Positions 11,882 to 22,616 of a stretch of 64,000 nt of DNA are shown here, piece by piece. The first letter of the stretch is position 1; each line of letters opens with the position of its first letter. Both the position numbers and the translations under genes were made by a program. The notes beneath the pieces are model-generated. The model had not been told where the DNA came from. It ran no database searches and was given only the letters and a program-made list of their open reading frames with translations. The stretch is taken from positions 186,001 through 250,000 of the forward strand of contig CAJQUN010000511.1 of assembly GCA_907163345.1 (NCBI GenBank), given 5' to 3'. This DNA comes from Haberlea rhodopensis. Taxonomy: Eukaryota; Streptophyta; Magnoliopsida; Lamiales; Gesneriaceae.

Positions 11882-12326
11882 TGTTAAAAAGTCAAGTTTG
11901 GTGGCTAACATTTAGGCTGAAAGTTGAAGAAAACGTGGCTAAATTAATGCATGCAGACGGTTGGCAAAGGGCTAGTGGATGAATAATTGAAACATATAAA
12001 TTAACTTTAAGCGTTTCAGACGCGGGGAGCTCCTATAAATAAGGCTCCCCTCCCCTCATTTTCAGTATCCTATCTCAGAGTGTTCTATCATATCTCTAAA
12101 TTTGAGTATGTATTCTATAATATTGTGATGTAGTTTTCTCCTATATTGAGAGTGTTGTTCTCTTTGAAAGATAGCGAGACGTTGTAACCTACAAAATATT
12201 ATAGTATACTCTTTTCATCTTGTCCGTAGTTTTTATCCTAATAGCTTTTAAGAGGTTTTCACGTAAATTATGGTGTCCATTTTATTCGATATTTTCGATC
12301 TCATGTTATCGTATCTAGGGCCAACA
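11882..12326 (+). repeat. 3' LTR of the second copia
   Basis: It begins TGTTAAAAAGTCAAG immediately after AAGTGGGAGAAA, a polypurine tract, and ends GGGCCAACA at 12326, 445 bp. A TATAAATA box lies at 12034-12041. No 5' LTR is present in the window. From 12327 to 12450 I see no feature. Confidence 0.8.
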
Positions 12327-12460
12327 TGCCTCGTAGTTAACCGAAAACTGCTTAACCTTTATTCACATAATGAATAGAACCAACGAGAAATATAATGATG
12401 ACATTTATATAAGCCAAATAAGTAAACCACATATTGCTCCTCGTAACATAGGATAAGGCT

Positions 12461-12715
12461 GGGTTATTTAATAATTTAACCCGAAAAAAAAAATTTATTT
12501 AACAAAATAACCTAAAAAATTTTTATTTTATCAAAATGACCGAAGTCGCCATCTCAGATGGAGACTTCAGTACAATTTTTTTTTTTACTGAAGTCGTCAT
12601 CTCAGATGGCGACTTCAATATAAAATTAATTTTTTTTTGAAGTCGCCATCTGAGATGGCGACTTCAATATAATTTTTTTTTTAATATGGAAGTCGCCATC
12701 TCAGATGGCGACTTC

Positions 12716-12794
<79 letters not shown>

Positions 12795-14247
12795 TATTTA
12801 TATAGAAGTTGCCATATCAAATATCATCTTCCATATATATGACAACTTCTATATATGTTAAGTATTTATATCAATTATGGAAGGCTAAATAAAATCTATT
12901 TTTAATATTAGTGTATGTTTATATAATTTGGACATAAAAAAATTAATTTACGGAGTTTTAGATAATTTTACACTTTCTTATTCTCTTTTTCTTTTTGTTT
13001 TGGGATGCAATTTCGTTGTCTACTTATTCAATATTATACAAAGATTTAAAAAAATACATATTTCAACTTTCACAAAAGGATCGTGCATTCCTATGATGCA
13101 CGAACACTGATAGGGCGACACTGATATTAAATTTGAATTAATATAGTGTGTTATCTATTATTATTATTATAACTATCACTGTTTTAGTAATTTATAAAAT
13201 ACACATTATTATTATTATTATCTATTATGAATTTGAATATCAGATGACGACTTCCTTATAAAAAACTGATAGTTATAATAATAATATGCTTATAAATTTG
13301 AATCTCATATGACGACTTCCTTATAAAAAAACTGAAAATAATAATAGATAACAAACTATATTAATTCAAATTAAATATCACATTATACTAAAAAAAAAAA
13401 CAATAGATATAATTTAATAACATTGTCCATCCCACTTCCATTATATATATTTTTTATCGTGATTTATCATTAATATTATTATTTTAACTATCTTTTACAA
13501 ATGTTATTATTAATTAATTAATTTATTATATTAGTATAATATGGTATTATTATTATTATTATTATTTTAAAGAAATAATATGATATTATTATTATTATTA
13601 AAAAAATTAGTTTACATAGTATAAAGTGAATCGTGTCGTGTCAGTGTCGCCCTATCAGTGTCCGTGCATCATAGGAATGCACGATCCTTTTGTGAAAGTT
13701 GAAATATGTATTTTTTTAAATCTTTGTATAATATTGAATAAGTAGACAACGAAATTGAATCCCAAAACAAAAAGAAAAAGAGAATAAGAAAGTGTAAAAT
13801 TATCTCATACTCTGTAAATTAATATTTTTATGTCCAAATTATATAAACATATACTTATATTTAAAATAGATTTTATTTAGCCTTCCATAATTGATATAAT
13901 TACTTAACATATATAGAAGTTGTCATATATATGGAAGATGATATTTGATATGGAAACTTCTATATAAATAAATAATATATATATATATGGAAGTCGCCAT
14001 CTCAGATGGCGACTTCCATATTAAAAAAAAATATTATATTGAAGTCCTCATCTCAGATGGCGACTTCAAAAAAAATTTAATTTTATATTGAAGTCGCCAT
14101 CTGAGATGGCGACTTCAGTAAAAAAAAAAAAAATTGTACTGAAGTCGCCATCTGAGATGGCGACTTCGGTCATTTTGATAAAAAAAAAAAATTTTAGGTT
14201 ATTTTGTTAAATAAATTTTTTTTTCGGGTTAAATTATTAAATAACCT
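12461..14247. mobile_element. 1.8-kb near-palindromic (foldback) DNA element
   Basis: The left arm (about 12461-13125) and right arm (about 13600-14247) are reverse complements almost base for base, from the ends GGGTTATTTAATAAT / ATTATTAAATAACCT to an inner block around CCTATGATGCACG. Identical 10-bp flanks, GGATAAGGCT at 12451-12460 and 14248-14257, look like a target duplication; 9-11 bp suits Mutator-like transposition. The centre (13130-13600) is ATT/TTA-rich. Nothing codes for a transposase; the only open frame (12928-13110) lies in an arm and is matched antisense by the other arm. Class assignment to MULE is an inference from TSD length. Confidence 0.8.
12538..12719. repeat. Tandem hairpins GAAGTCGCCATC...GATGGCGACTTC, left arm
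   Basis: Four successive units in which GAAGTCGCCATCT is followed at once by AGATGGCGACTTC, or near variants, so each unit is itself a hairpin, separated by A- or T-rich spacers. The mirror set is at 13987-14168 in the right arm. A TA-repeat of about 80 bp follows at 12717-12795. Confidence 0.9.
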
Positions 14248-14257
14248 GGATAAGGCT

Positions 14258-14662
14258 CCTATGCACCTGACAAAGTGAATCCACACCGAAAAATATTCGG
14301 TTTCGATAACCACATATTGCTCCTCGTAACATAGGAGTATTCTATCGGACCGAATTTACTCAAGCAGAACATACTAAGATTTTTTTTTTTATCAAATTGA
14401 ACATTTTATCAAATTGAACATATCAATTTTTTTTGTGCAAAGTCTAATTAATCGAATTGAATAAAAAATTTAATTAATTGATTTTCTAAAAGATAAAAAA
14501 TAGAGAGATGGATTTGAAAAAAAAATTGGTTAAATTAGTTGAACTGATTTTTACCGAAACCGAATAATTTAACCTATTTTAATAAAATCAAAACTGTCGA
14601 ACTGAACATTTTGAATTAATTCTGTTCGATTAATTCAATTTAACTGACATTGTGCATACATC
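14258..14662. other. AT-rich stretch, nothing identified
   Basis: Contains no credible gene. A 29-bp stretch at 14308-14336 duplicates 12425-12453, which lies just outside the left end of the palindromic element. AATTGAAC/GAATTAATT words recur between 14380 and 14640. Confidence 0.6.
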
Positions 14663-14665
14663 TTA

Positions 14666-14962
14666 GGTACCGTTTGGTTTGATGGATGTGATAAATAATG
14701 TAAAGATTAAAAATTATGAAATGATTGTAAAAATAAAGTGTGATAAGTAATATGGTGTTTGGTTTGAGGATAAGATGGTTGATAAATTTTATTGTTTGGT
14801 TTAATGACCAAAATACCCTTAACTTTATAATAATAATAATAATAATAATAACAATAATAAAAAAATATATATTATAAAATAGTAATAATAAAAAAATATA
14901 TATATATAAATAACGAAATAAATATCTATAGCAATAATAGTATATATATAATATATAAATAA

Positions 14963-14999
<37 letters not shown>

Positions 15000-15265
15000 A
15001 CAATAATAATAATAATATAAATAAAACAATACAAATATAATATATTATAATAAAGTTGTAGGAAATAAGTTGTAATTTTTGGCGGGAATTTCAAATTTTG
15101 AAATATAAAAAGGTGGGAAGGGGTATATATGTCTTTTTATTGTAAAGTGGGATTATGATGTGATAAATATGGTGGGATAATTTTTGTTTTGTACAACAAA
15201 GCAAACATGGGATAAAAAAAATAGTCCAAAGACTATTAATCCTATCATGTAATCCAAACGGTACC
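14666..15265. mobile_element. MITE, PIF/Harbinger (Tourist-like)
   Basis: Terminal inverted repeats GGTACCGTTTGG and CCAAACGGTACC bound exactly 600 bp, flanked by TTA on each side (14663-14665 and 15266-15268), the target duplication typical of PIF/Harbinger. The interior is dominated by AT, ATT and ATA microsatellites. There is no transposase, so it is non-autonomous. A relative of the same family, split by a retrotransposon, lies at about 25029-25239 and 38319-39251. Confidence 0.9.
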
Positions 15266-15482
15266 TTACCATTTTGGCAGAAGAGGCCCGACATGACAGA
15301 ATCAGCTCTAACATCTCAACCATGTGAATAATATTTTATTGTAAATTATACTAGAATAAAACTATTCTTACACCTTGATTTTAAAAGATTAAATATTTTA
15401 AAATTGTTAAGGATATTTTAAATATAACAATTAAAACCAAATAATTAGATGGTGAAAACTAAATATTTTAGTGTATATGTCA

Positions 15483-16030
15483 AATGCGTCTAGACCTGTC
15501 AAAATGGACCAGTCCAACCCGTCGGCCAAAACGAATTGGCCCGTTTGGGCCTGTATCCAGGCGGGTTGGGTAAACCCAACCCAAACCGTGGCGGACTGGC
15601 CCGCCGAAATATATATTTTTAAATTTTTTTTTTAAAAAAAGCTTCAAAAAAATATTTCCAACTGAACTTGCCGAACCTGGAACTGATGCGAAAAGAATAC
15701 TGAAACTTGCTTCAGGTTTTATCTATATATGCTACTAAAAAAAATTGATTAGGGAATCAATATTTTACTCAATTTTAAAATACATGTTGCAACATCAAGC
15801 AAGACCAAGTGAAAAATATATAGAAGATCGAATGACTTCAATATGATATTGAGTTGTTTTTATTTATGAATTAAGCCTAAAAAAGAAATAACAAATTTTT
15901 TTAATAAAAAAAAAACGGGGGGCAGGGGGGTGCGACCCGTTTGGGCCAGCCCGTACTGCTGGTCCAACTCGCTTATTTGACGAGTTGGATTAAGCCAGGC
16001 TCACACACCTGTCCATTTTAACATCTCTAA
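15483..16030. mobile_element. hAT-type MITE
   Basis: Imperfect inverted ends (TAGACCTGTCAAAATGG on the left, CCATTTTAACATCTCTA on the right) enclose 548 bp rich in GGCCCGTTTGGGCC and GGGTTGG words. The 8-bp ATATGTCA occurs on both sides (15475-15482 and 16031-16038), matching hAT target duplications. The exact left end is uncertain by about six bases because the inverted repeat starts slightly inside the duplication. There is no coding capacity. Confidence 0.75.
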
Positions 16031-16468
16031 ATATGTCAGTGTGAAATTTCTTTTAAAAGAAAACAATTTAAATAAGAAACTCGTGCCAAATTAAAAGGTT
16101 GGGGGTGTTCTTCGAGTTTATTCATGTTTTTGGGGTTCAAATGTAATTTACCATGTAGAAAATTCTCATCTGAAATTGATAATTGTAATGTTAAAGCAAA
16201 ATCGAACGAGAAAAGTCTCCGGAAAATTATTGTTGTCCATTTTCAATCCCTACGAGCGTAATTTCCATCATTTACCTCTTCTATTCCACAATATTTTAAA
16301 CCCTAATTTGTTGTCTTGTACAGACTTTCGTCGTTTTTTGCGTTCAAACTGAGGTTAAATCAATTCTAGATGGTTTACTACTATTATTTTTGAAGACCAG
16401 GGTGTTTCTTAGCTGATGAATTGAACACCAGGTTTTACTTTCATTTAATATATTATGTGTCCACGTTA

Positions 16469-16501
16469 ATGGTATTTGTTTGCATCCATTTGGGGCTGTG
16501 A
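16469..16501 (+). promoter_or_regulatory. Upstream ORF before CCX start
   Basis: ATG at 16469 opens a 10-codon ORF ending in TGA at 16499-16501, eleven bases before the main ATG. A 4-codon ORF starts at 16455 and a 2-codon one near 16414. They matter only if this leader is not spliced: a possible intron, GT at 16432 to AG at 16507, would remove the 16455 and 16469 ORFs. Which form is used cannot be told from sequence alone. Confidence 0.4.
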
Positions 16502-16512
16502 ATTTAGGGCAA

Positions 16513-18423
16513 ATGAGGCAACTGATTGGGTTTTACAGCCGAAAAGGACCCCGAATTCGAGGGTTTTTTAACGCATTATGTACACTAATTTTGATTTTCA
16601 TGTTTTACAACGGTGGGATGATGTCAAGAGGTGTATCTTCTTCTGGGTTGGATAGGGTCTCCGTGATTCGCAGGGAAATGGTAGAATTAAGTCTTGATTC
16701 TGCTGCTAATTTAAATGGCTCCGATCCGAATTATATAGATGTAAAGAATCCTGAACTTTGCGCTGGCTTGATGGATCACAAGGGCTATAATAGTAGTTGT
16801 GAGTTCTTGAACGCTCACCCTCAGTGCAAGTCAGGAGGGTTCTTAGATTACCTGAAGTTTTATTATTGTGACTGTGGCGAGAGTGCGTGGACATATTTGG
16901 TGTTGGGTGTTTGGCTTGCTGCATTGTTCTATCTTTTAGGAAACACTGCAGCTGATTACTTCTGTTGTTCATTACAAAAGCTTTCTTATTTGTTGAAGTT
17001 GTCTCCTACCGTTGCTGGGGTTGCTCTGCTGCCTCTTGGAAATGGTGCTCCTGATGTATTTGCAAGTATTGCCGCGTTTATAGGGACTGGTGCTGGAGAG
17101 GTGGGTCTTAATAGTGTTCTTGGAGGGGCTGTATTTGTAACTTGCATTGTTGTTGGGATTGTTTCCCTTTGTGTAGCCGATCAAGGTTTTCATATCGACA
17201 AGAAATGCTTTATAAGAGATGTAATTTTTTTCATGGTTTCAATTATGGCCCTTTTGTTGATATTGGCTGTTGGTACAGTGAGTGTTGGGGCCTCTATTGC
17301 ATTTTTATCTATTTATGTGGTGTATGCCGTTGTCGTTGCTGCTAATGAGGTTCTGAGGGAACAAGCACAGAGATTGAAGTTGGATGCTGTTACCCCTTTG
17401 CTTCCTGTAAGAGGAAGCGTATTTTCTCAGGGAACTCAAGAGGATGAATCCATGTTTGGCCTGTTGCTTGATCTTGAAACCGATGGTGATGGATCTCAGT
17501 CTCATTCATCCCTCCCGCAGTGGATGTGGGCTTCTAACGTTGCGATATATTCAAACCAAGTCTTGAAGATTCCTGATGGCGACAAATCTTTGTGGGGATG
17601 GAATGATGAAGACACGGGAATGGAATACCGATCATTCTCTTGTTCGAAGCTATGTGCCCTGTTGTTGTTGCCTTTAACAGTTCCAAGACGACTCACAATT
17701 CCTTTAGTGGAGGAAGAGAGATGGTCAAAGTTGTATGCTGTCGGCAGTGCTTTGTTGGCACCAATTCTTCTCTCATGTATATGGAGTTCACAAGACAATG
17801 TGAGTTTTCAAAGTAGAATAATCTGCTATGTCTTGGGTGTTGCAGTTGGATGCCCACTTAGTATTCTTGCATATAACCACACAATATCAGATCACCCACC
17901 CCAAAAATTCTTACTACCTTGGGTTTTAGGAGGGTTTTTGATGAGCATTGTCTGGTTTTACATGATCGCAAATGAGCTCGTCGCTCTGCTAGTAGGATTA
18001 GGTATCATTTTTGGTATCAATCCTGCCATTCTTGGTTCAACTGTATTGGCTTGGGGGAACTCGATGGGTGATTTGGTTTCAAATGTTGCATTGTCCATGG
18101 ATGGAGGGGATAGTGTGCAGATTGCCATGTCTGGATGCTATGCTGGTCCTATGTTCAATACACTTATTGGATTGGGCATCTCAATGCTTCTTGGAGCCTG
18201 GTCTTCACAATCCGGTTGGTTCAAAGTCCCACAAGATACGAGTTTGTATTATACCCTTAGCTTTCTCATGTCAGGACTTGTTTGGGCGCTCATTGTGTTG
18301 CCAAGGAATGACATGCGTCCTAACAGGATGCTTGGGGCTGGCCTTATCACAATTTATTTGGTATTTCTCTCTTTTAGGGTGGGTACTGCATTGGGTTTGA
18401 TTTCATTTGCTGGTTTTAGTTGA
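16513..18423 (+). CDS. CCX4-like: Cation/calcium exchanger, CCX type, intact
   Basis: This is an uninterrupted 636-codon gene for a multispanning membrane transporter of the Ca2+/cation antiporter superfamily. The two alpha repeats that form the ion path are clear: GNGAPDVFAS at residues 176-185 and GNSMGDLVSN at about 515-524, each in a set of hydrophobic helices. An N-terminal hydrophobic segment (about 13-35), a Cys-rich loop before the first repeat and a long hydrophilic loop (about 285-390) fit plant CCX proteins, which are near 640 aa and often intronless. The first ATG in frame, at 16513, is taken as the start; the frame is open upstream but has no earlier ATG. Family members are endomembrane or plasma-membrane H+/Na+-coupled K+, Mn2+ or Ca2+ transporters; the substrate here is not determinable. 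CCX3 or CCX4 is the best guess. It is the only clearly intact host gene in the window. Confidence 0.93.
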   Translation: MRQLIGFYSRKGPRIRGFFNALCTLILIFMFYNGGMMSRGVSSSGLDRVSVIRREMVELSLDSAANLNGSDPNYIDVKNPELCAGLMDHKGYNSSCEFLNAHPQCKSGGFLDYLKFYYCDCGESAWTYLVLGVWLAALFYLLGNTAADYFCCSLQKLSYLLKLSPTVAGVALLPLGNGAPDVFASIAAFIGTGAGEVGLNSVLGGAVFVTCIVVGIVSLCVADQGFHIDKKCFIRDVIFFMVSIMALLLILAVGTVSVGASIAFLSIYVVYAVVVAANEVLREQAQRLKLDAVTPLLPVRGSVFSQGTQEDESMFGLLLDLETDGDGSQSHSSLPQWMWASNVAIYSNQVLKIPDGDKSLWGWNDEDTGMEYRSFSCSKLCALLLLPLTVPRRLTIPLVEEERWSKLYAVGSALLAPILLSCIWSSQDNVSFQSRIICYVLGVAVGCPLSILAYNHTISDHPPQKFLLPWVLGGFLMSIVWFYMIANELVALLVGLGIIFGINPAILGSTVLAWGNSMGDLVSNVALSMDGGDSVQIAMSGCYAGPMFNTLIGLGISMLLGAWSSQSGWFKVPQDTSLYYTLSFLMSGLVWALIVLPRNDMRPNRMLGAGLITIYLVFLSFRVGTALGLISFAGFS

Positions 18424-18465
18424 TATAATGTGCAGATGACATTGAAAAATCTTCAAATGTGCCTT

Positions 18466-18475
18466 TATAATAAAA
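18466..18475 (+). terminator. Possible polyadenylation signal of CCX
   Basis: AATAAAAT lies about 45 bases after the CCX stop codon in an AT-rich 3' flank, a usual position for a plant near-upstream element. Confidence 0.4.
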
Positions 18476-18499
18476 TTAAACACACGGTATGGATATGTT

Positions 18500-20180
18500 T
18501 CATTATCATCTCTGTTATGTGGAATACTTGTTTGCCATGCTTCACTTCCATGCTCCTAGTAAAAATATTTTTTTCTGAAACAGGAATATTTGAATAATAT
18601 AATTTCTTGAATTTTTTCTCTTATTGAACACAAATTCTATTTCGAATGTTCTTGAATTCTTGTCTCCTTAGTTGGTATTTGGTACCGGCCAAGTTTGATG
18701 GTTACACTCAACTTGCATGAGTTCCATCTATTTCCTTGTTGAATGTGCAGCACTTCATGAAATATTTTTGAAGTTGTTCTCAAGCATTGTTTAACCACTT
18801 GGCCACTGGATAATCATGAAAGCAATAAAGTGTATAAAGAACATGATGTGTTTTATTATAAGCTATGCGCATGGTCAAATATGGAGTGAGTTAAAAACCA
18901 GTCTTATAAAAAAACGAGATCCAGTGGAGGTTAAGCGTGAAACATAGGTAAACGTAACGATTTGGTAAAAAGCGGGAAAAAAAGAGGTCAAGTCATGGTT
19001 GACCGTCTGAAACGCGCTTAATACGGCGTGAGATTTTTAGTTTTAATATTATAATAATGTAATATTTTTATAAAATAAAATATTAAATATTAGATTTATT
19101 TTTAAATAATTTGGAATTATTCCCTGAAATTTATTTTTGGCCCTCATAATATAAAATTATGCATGGTATCAGATTAGTTTTGTTATTATAATTTTTGCCT
19201 CAAACTAATAAATTATGTTAAAAATTAAATACAACAATGTTTTACGATCTAAGTTTTGATTAAATACGCTTAACCTTGTAATGTTTAATGCTTAACTCAA
19301 CATTTCGTCACGTTTCACACTTTTTAGAATCCTTGGTTAAGACTGAAGATCATATGAACAAAGGACATTTGTTTGACAATAATTTTGAAATATAACTTTT
19401 TCAATTTTTGACTTTATTTGATCTTTGTTTTCACCGATAGAAGCGCTTGGAGAATGCTCACGTATATGTCCAATACGACTTGATTCTCTATAATGTTCAT
19501 GTAGCCTAATGTTCATGTAGCCTACCCACTGAGATTAATGGCTTAGTTATTGTTGTTCTTGTTGTATTTGATCTTTGTTCTGTTATGTGTTTGAAGATTA
19601 TTTTGCCAAAAAAATAAACTTTTAAATATGTCAAAAATAAAAAAGAATGTCTGACTAAGGTTATTATTTAAACTATCCGTTAAAACTGTGGCTACGAATC
19701 TGGGATCATTAATTATGTGGCATCATCTATTATTATAATCAAGCTTCTTCACTTGATAAAAGTTGAATTAGCCTAGCGAACAGGCACCACCAACACTGAG
19801 CTACGGCAGCATTACACTGCCAAAATTGGTTGGGAGGTAATTACTTCGATGAGGTTTTTCTCAATCTTATGTTTTTTTTTATATATGCATGTAGTAATTA
19901 TCTGTTCACTAAAAAAGTGTCCTTATTCTGTGGATCTGCTCATTGTTCAACTTGGTCAGATTGCGTATTTTACATGCATAGGTTTTTTTACTCTCTCAAT
20001 CATCTCTACATAAACTAAATATTTATTTTATAATATTTTATTCTGTTTTTGCCTTTCAATGCTGTCTTAACTTCTTATAGTGTAATTTGTTTCATAGACT
20101 TTCATGATGGTCACCATGTATCAAAGAGATGGCTATGCTCCTTTATGCATAAGAAATTTTCTTCCCTTTGTGCAGCTGAA
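18500..20180. other. Intergenic AT-rich DNA, nothing firm
   Basis: I find no credible gene or repeat boundary. GTAAACGTAACG-like and TAAGCG words at 18930-19030 and 19250-19340 hint at a degenerate element but no ends could be defined. Confidence 0.5.
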
Positions 20181-20181
20181 A

Positions 20182-20404
20182 TTAAAACTTGCTGATATTG
20201 ATTTTGCGTACTTCCTTCTCTTTCACATAGCATAATGGTGAAGTTTTCAATCTCCGAACTTTGTATTGCAAACACAAAATGTTTTTCTTTGAGTCACTAT
20301 AGAACAGATTTCTCTTGGACATTTGTCTATATCTTTCATATACATTCTGTCGTGCAGTATCTGGCAAATCTTTGAATCTTTTGAACATTACTTCATAGAT
20401 GCCT
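20182..20404 (-). other. Possible coding exon of an unrecognised gene
   Basis: After a good splice acceptor (CTCTTTTACAG read on the minus strand, ending near 20405) the minus strand stays open with a charged, protein-like sequence including FKRFKDLPDTARQNVYERYR. I do not recognise the family. The part after RNLFYSDSKK looks less protein-like and may be intron. It could be a chance frame or a leftover exon of a truncated gene. Nothing nearby supplies a start codon. Confidence 0.3.
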
Positions 20405-20948
20405 GTAAAAGAGGACATACAAATAGAGGGTCCTTCATTGGTTGGAGCAACAATAACTTTTAGACCGTTTGTCTTCGGTTTTATTTTTTACTTAGTCGTA
20501 CCTAACAGCTGGTCTAGAACTCAACACGGTGATCACCTGGGTACACCCAGTGTATTTATACATTCTTTTCTATTAGTGAATTTATTTAACAATAAAAAAA
20601 GGAACTCAACACGGTGATCATGTATTCAATTCCGCAATATCAACATACTCCCAACTTTTTGAGTTTTTGTCTTTCTGTTACCCTACCCTTGAGTTAATAC
20701 TCATCTCATTACCTGTTATGGAATGTTAAGCATTGACTGGGAATTTATGATATGTAGATGAAAAGCATCTGAGTTTCAGCAATGATTGTTGATTATTCAA
20801 TGTAGTTTGACGTTTCTGTGTCCAAGAAAATAAAAGGGAGGAACAAATACATATCGACCTGTCCATTATTACAAAGTCTTGTGTGCAGGTTATAATATCA
20901 CCTCATACTTTATTCAAATATTGTTGCTGAGTTCTTAAAGCAACTCTT

Positions 20949-21235
20949 TTAGTTATCCTCATTGTCTTTGGTTTCTGCGCCGTTACTCTCAAAGTTTGTT
21001 GCATCTGAACTCCTCTGGCTCCTTGTATCCATGCTTGGCACCACTGTATTCTGCCATAAATAATAAAATACATATTAATAACTGCAAAATATATGTGATA
21101 TATGTGTGTATAAGGTGTCACCAGAACCCTCGTTCTTCAGGGTCGGTTTTAATAACATTATTCGCAACTGGTGTGGGCCGGTGGGGCACACGTGCAAGAG
21201 CCTGTATGATGAGTTTTAGTGCTTCACATTTGTGA
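20949..21235 (-). other. Possible exon remnants downstream of the response-regulator pseudogene
   Basis: On the minus strand 21235-21121 can be read as ALARVPHRPTPVANNVIKTD..., and 21055-20949 after a GCAG acceptor as SMDTRSQRSSDATNFESNG... to a stop. Both have protein-like composition, but I could not join them in one frame or name a family. They lie 3' of the response-regulator stop codon at 21314 and may be a separate small gene, a 3' UTR or chance. Confidence 0.25.
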
Positions 21236-21313
21236 TTGTTTTTGCAAGAATGATTAAGCTAAATTGTTAGAAGAGTACTTTGGAAATCTCGGACTGCTCT
21301 TTCATTTGATGGT

Positions 21314-21751
21314 TCAAGAGTTAGTATATTTAATTGAGACCTGCTGTGGGTAAACTTGGTCCAAATGATGCCAGCCTGCCCCGGAGTTCTGAGGATTCAT
21401 CACAGATCCTTGTGGCATGCCAGAAAAGTTCTGAATCAGGCAATCCATATCTGTAAAGCTAAAGAAGTCATCAGATGGATGCCTCCCGGCGCCACGGGCA
21501 GGGCCATTCGGACCGGGCTGCAGTTGATGCTCATATGCTGCAGGTGGAAACCCCATTTTTCCATTCTCACCATAGTTCTGGGTCTCGGTTTCAGAGCCTG
21601 ATCTAGGTTCCGAGTGTTGCTTAGCCAACTGGGGCATTGACCCGAATTGCCTAGGCTTGTAACTCGGCCCATTGATATCAGAAGACGCTTGAGGGGAACT
21701 TTGATGGGATTTCCTTTCATTGGGTGATCACCAATTATCATTCCGACATTT
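21314..21751 (-). pseudogene. C-terminal exon of response-regulator pseudogene
   Basis: After the acceptor TTTCCTCCTAG (minus strand) the frame reads KCRNDNW, then TGA at 21728-21730, then SPNERKSHQSSPQ and a Ser/Gln/Gly/Pro-rich tail to the TGA at 21314. KCRN continues the SHLQ of the previous exon as in type-B regulators. The in-frame TGA could be a single C-to-T change of an Arg codon (CGA). The rest of the exon stays open for 137 codons, so the decay looks recent. Confidence 0.8.
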
Positions 21752-22002
21752 CTAGGAGGAAAATATGAAAGGTTAGATAAAAAACCTATGCTAAACGATG
21801 GTTCTGTAACCACGGAGGATTCACAATAATTTGATTTTTTTTTGCATGCACTCACATTCACACTCATACAAATATATATATTTGTATGTGTGTGAGTGCA
21901 TGCATCGTGAACCACACTTGGTGCATGTAAGAATTTCCCCGACAATTTTGCTTCCTTTAAAATCCCAAATCCCTCACTGCACTCGAGTACCAAGGAGCAA
22001 AC

Positions 22003-22080
22003 CTGCAGATGACTAGCAACTTGCATTCTTGTCAAACCAGATGTATTCAATACCTCAAGAATCTCCTTTGGGAAAGCATC
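22003..22080 (-). pseudogene. GARP domain exon 2 of response-regulator pseudogene
   Basis: Between the acceptor GCGTAG and the donor CAG|GTTTGC the minus strand encodes FPKEILEVLNTSGLTRMQ followed by VASHLQ, the second half of a GARP/Myb DNA-binding domain. Joined to the exon at 52999 (ending GAAGGGA) it restores LGEGRCFPKE except for one extra C in the CCC run (22070-22072), which shifts the frame. Confidence 0.85.
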
Positions 22081-22616
22081 CTACGCATTGAAATACAATT
22101 AATAACAAGCGATTTAGGATAATAATACTATTCTGGTAATATATACACACTTATTATATATAAAAGATTCGAAACTATGGGTATACAGTTTATTTTACTG
22201 ATATAAAAAAGATTCCAAAGGACTAAAAGTATGGCATGGAACTAGGGATGGATTGACCCGGCCCAAAACCCTACCAGTTAGCCTGATTCGGAATCGGAAC
22301 CGGGCTAACCGGTTTCGGGCCGCTCCGGAACCAATAATATACCGGTCCGGAGCGGTTTTGAGGTTTGGAATCGGTAGCACCGCCGGTTCCGGTTCGAAAC
22401 CGGAACCGGTTATTTATTAAAAAAGGAAAAAAAAATTAAATGTTGCAATTGCAACGGCTATTTTAGCCGTTGCTAATGTACTTTTTCATTATTATTATTT
22501 GTTTAAATCTATAAATATGTGTTGTTTTGTTATTTGTACATTGTAACACACAATTCTTTCTTTCAAAGTTCTATACTTCTACGATTTAATATATTTCTCT
22601 CCATTGTATATTAATA

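Noticed and set aside
12928..13110. 60-codon frame with a hydrophobic segment
   Set aside because: It lies in one arm of the foldback element and is mirrored antisense in the other arm; no homologue recognised.
14640..15094. Ile/Tyr-rich hydrophobic frames that look like membrane proteins
   Set aside because: They translate AT microsatellites inside a MITE.
16480..16512. N-terminal extension of CCX by eleven codons
   Set aside because: It would need a TTG start; the first in-frame ATG is at 16513.
17142..17345. Alternative frames within the CCX gene on both strands
   Set aside because: Shadows of a well-supported transporter frame.
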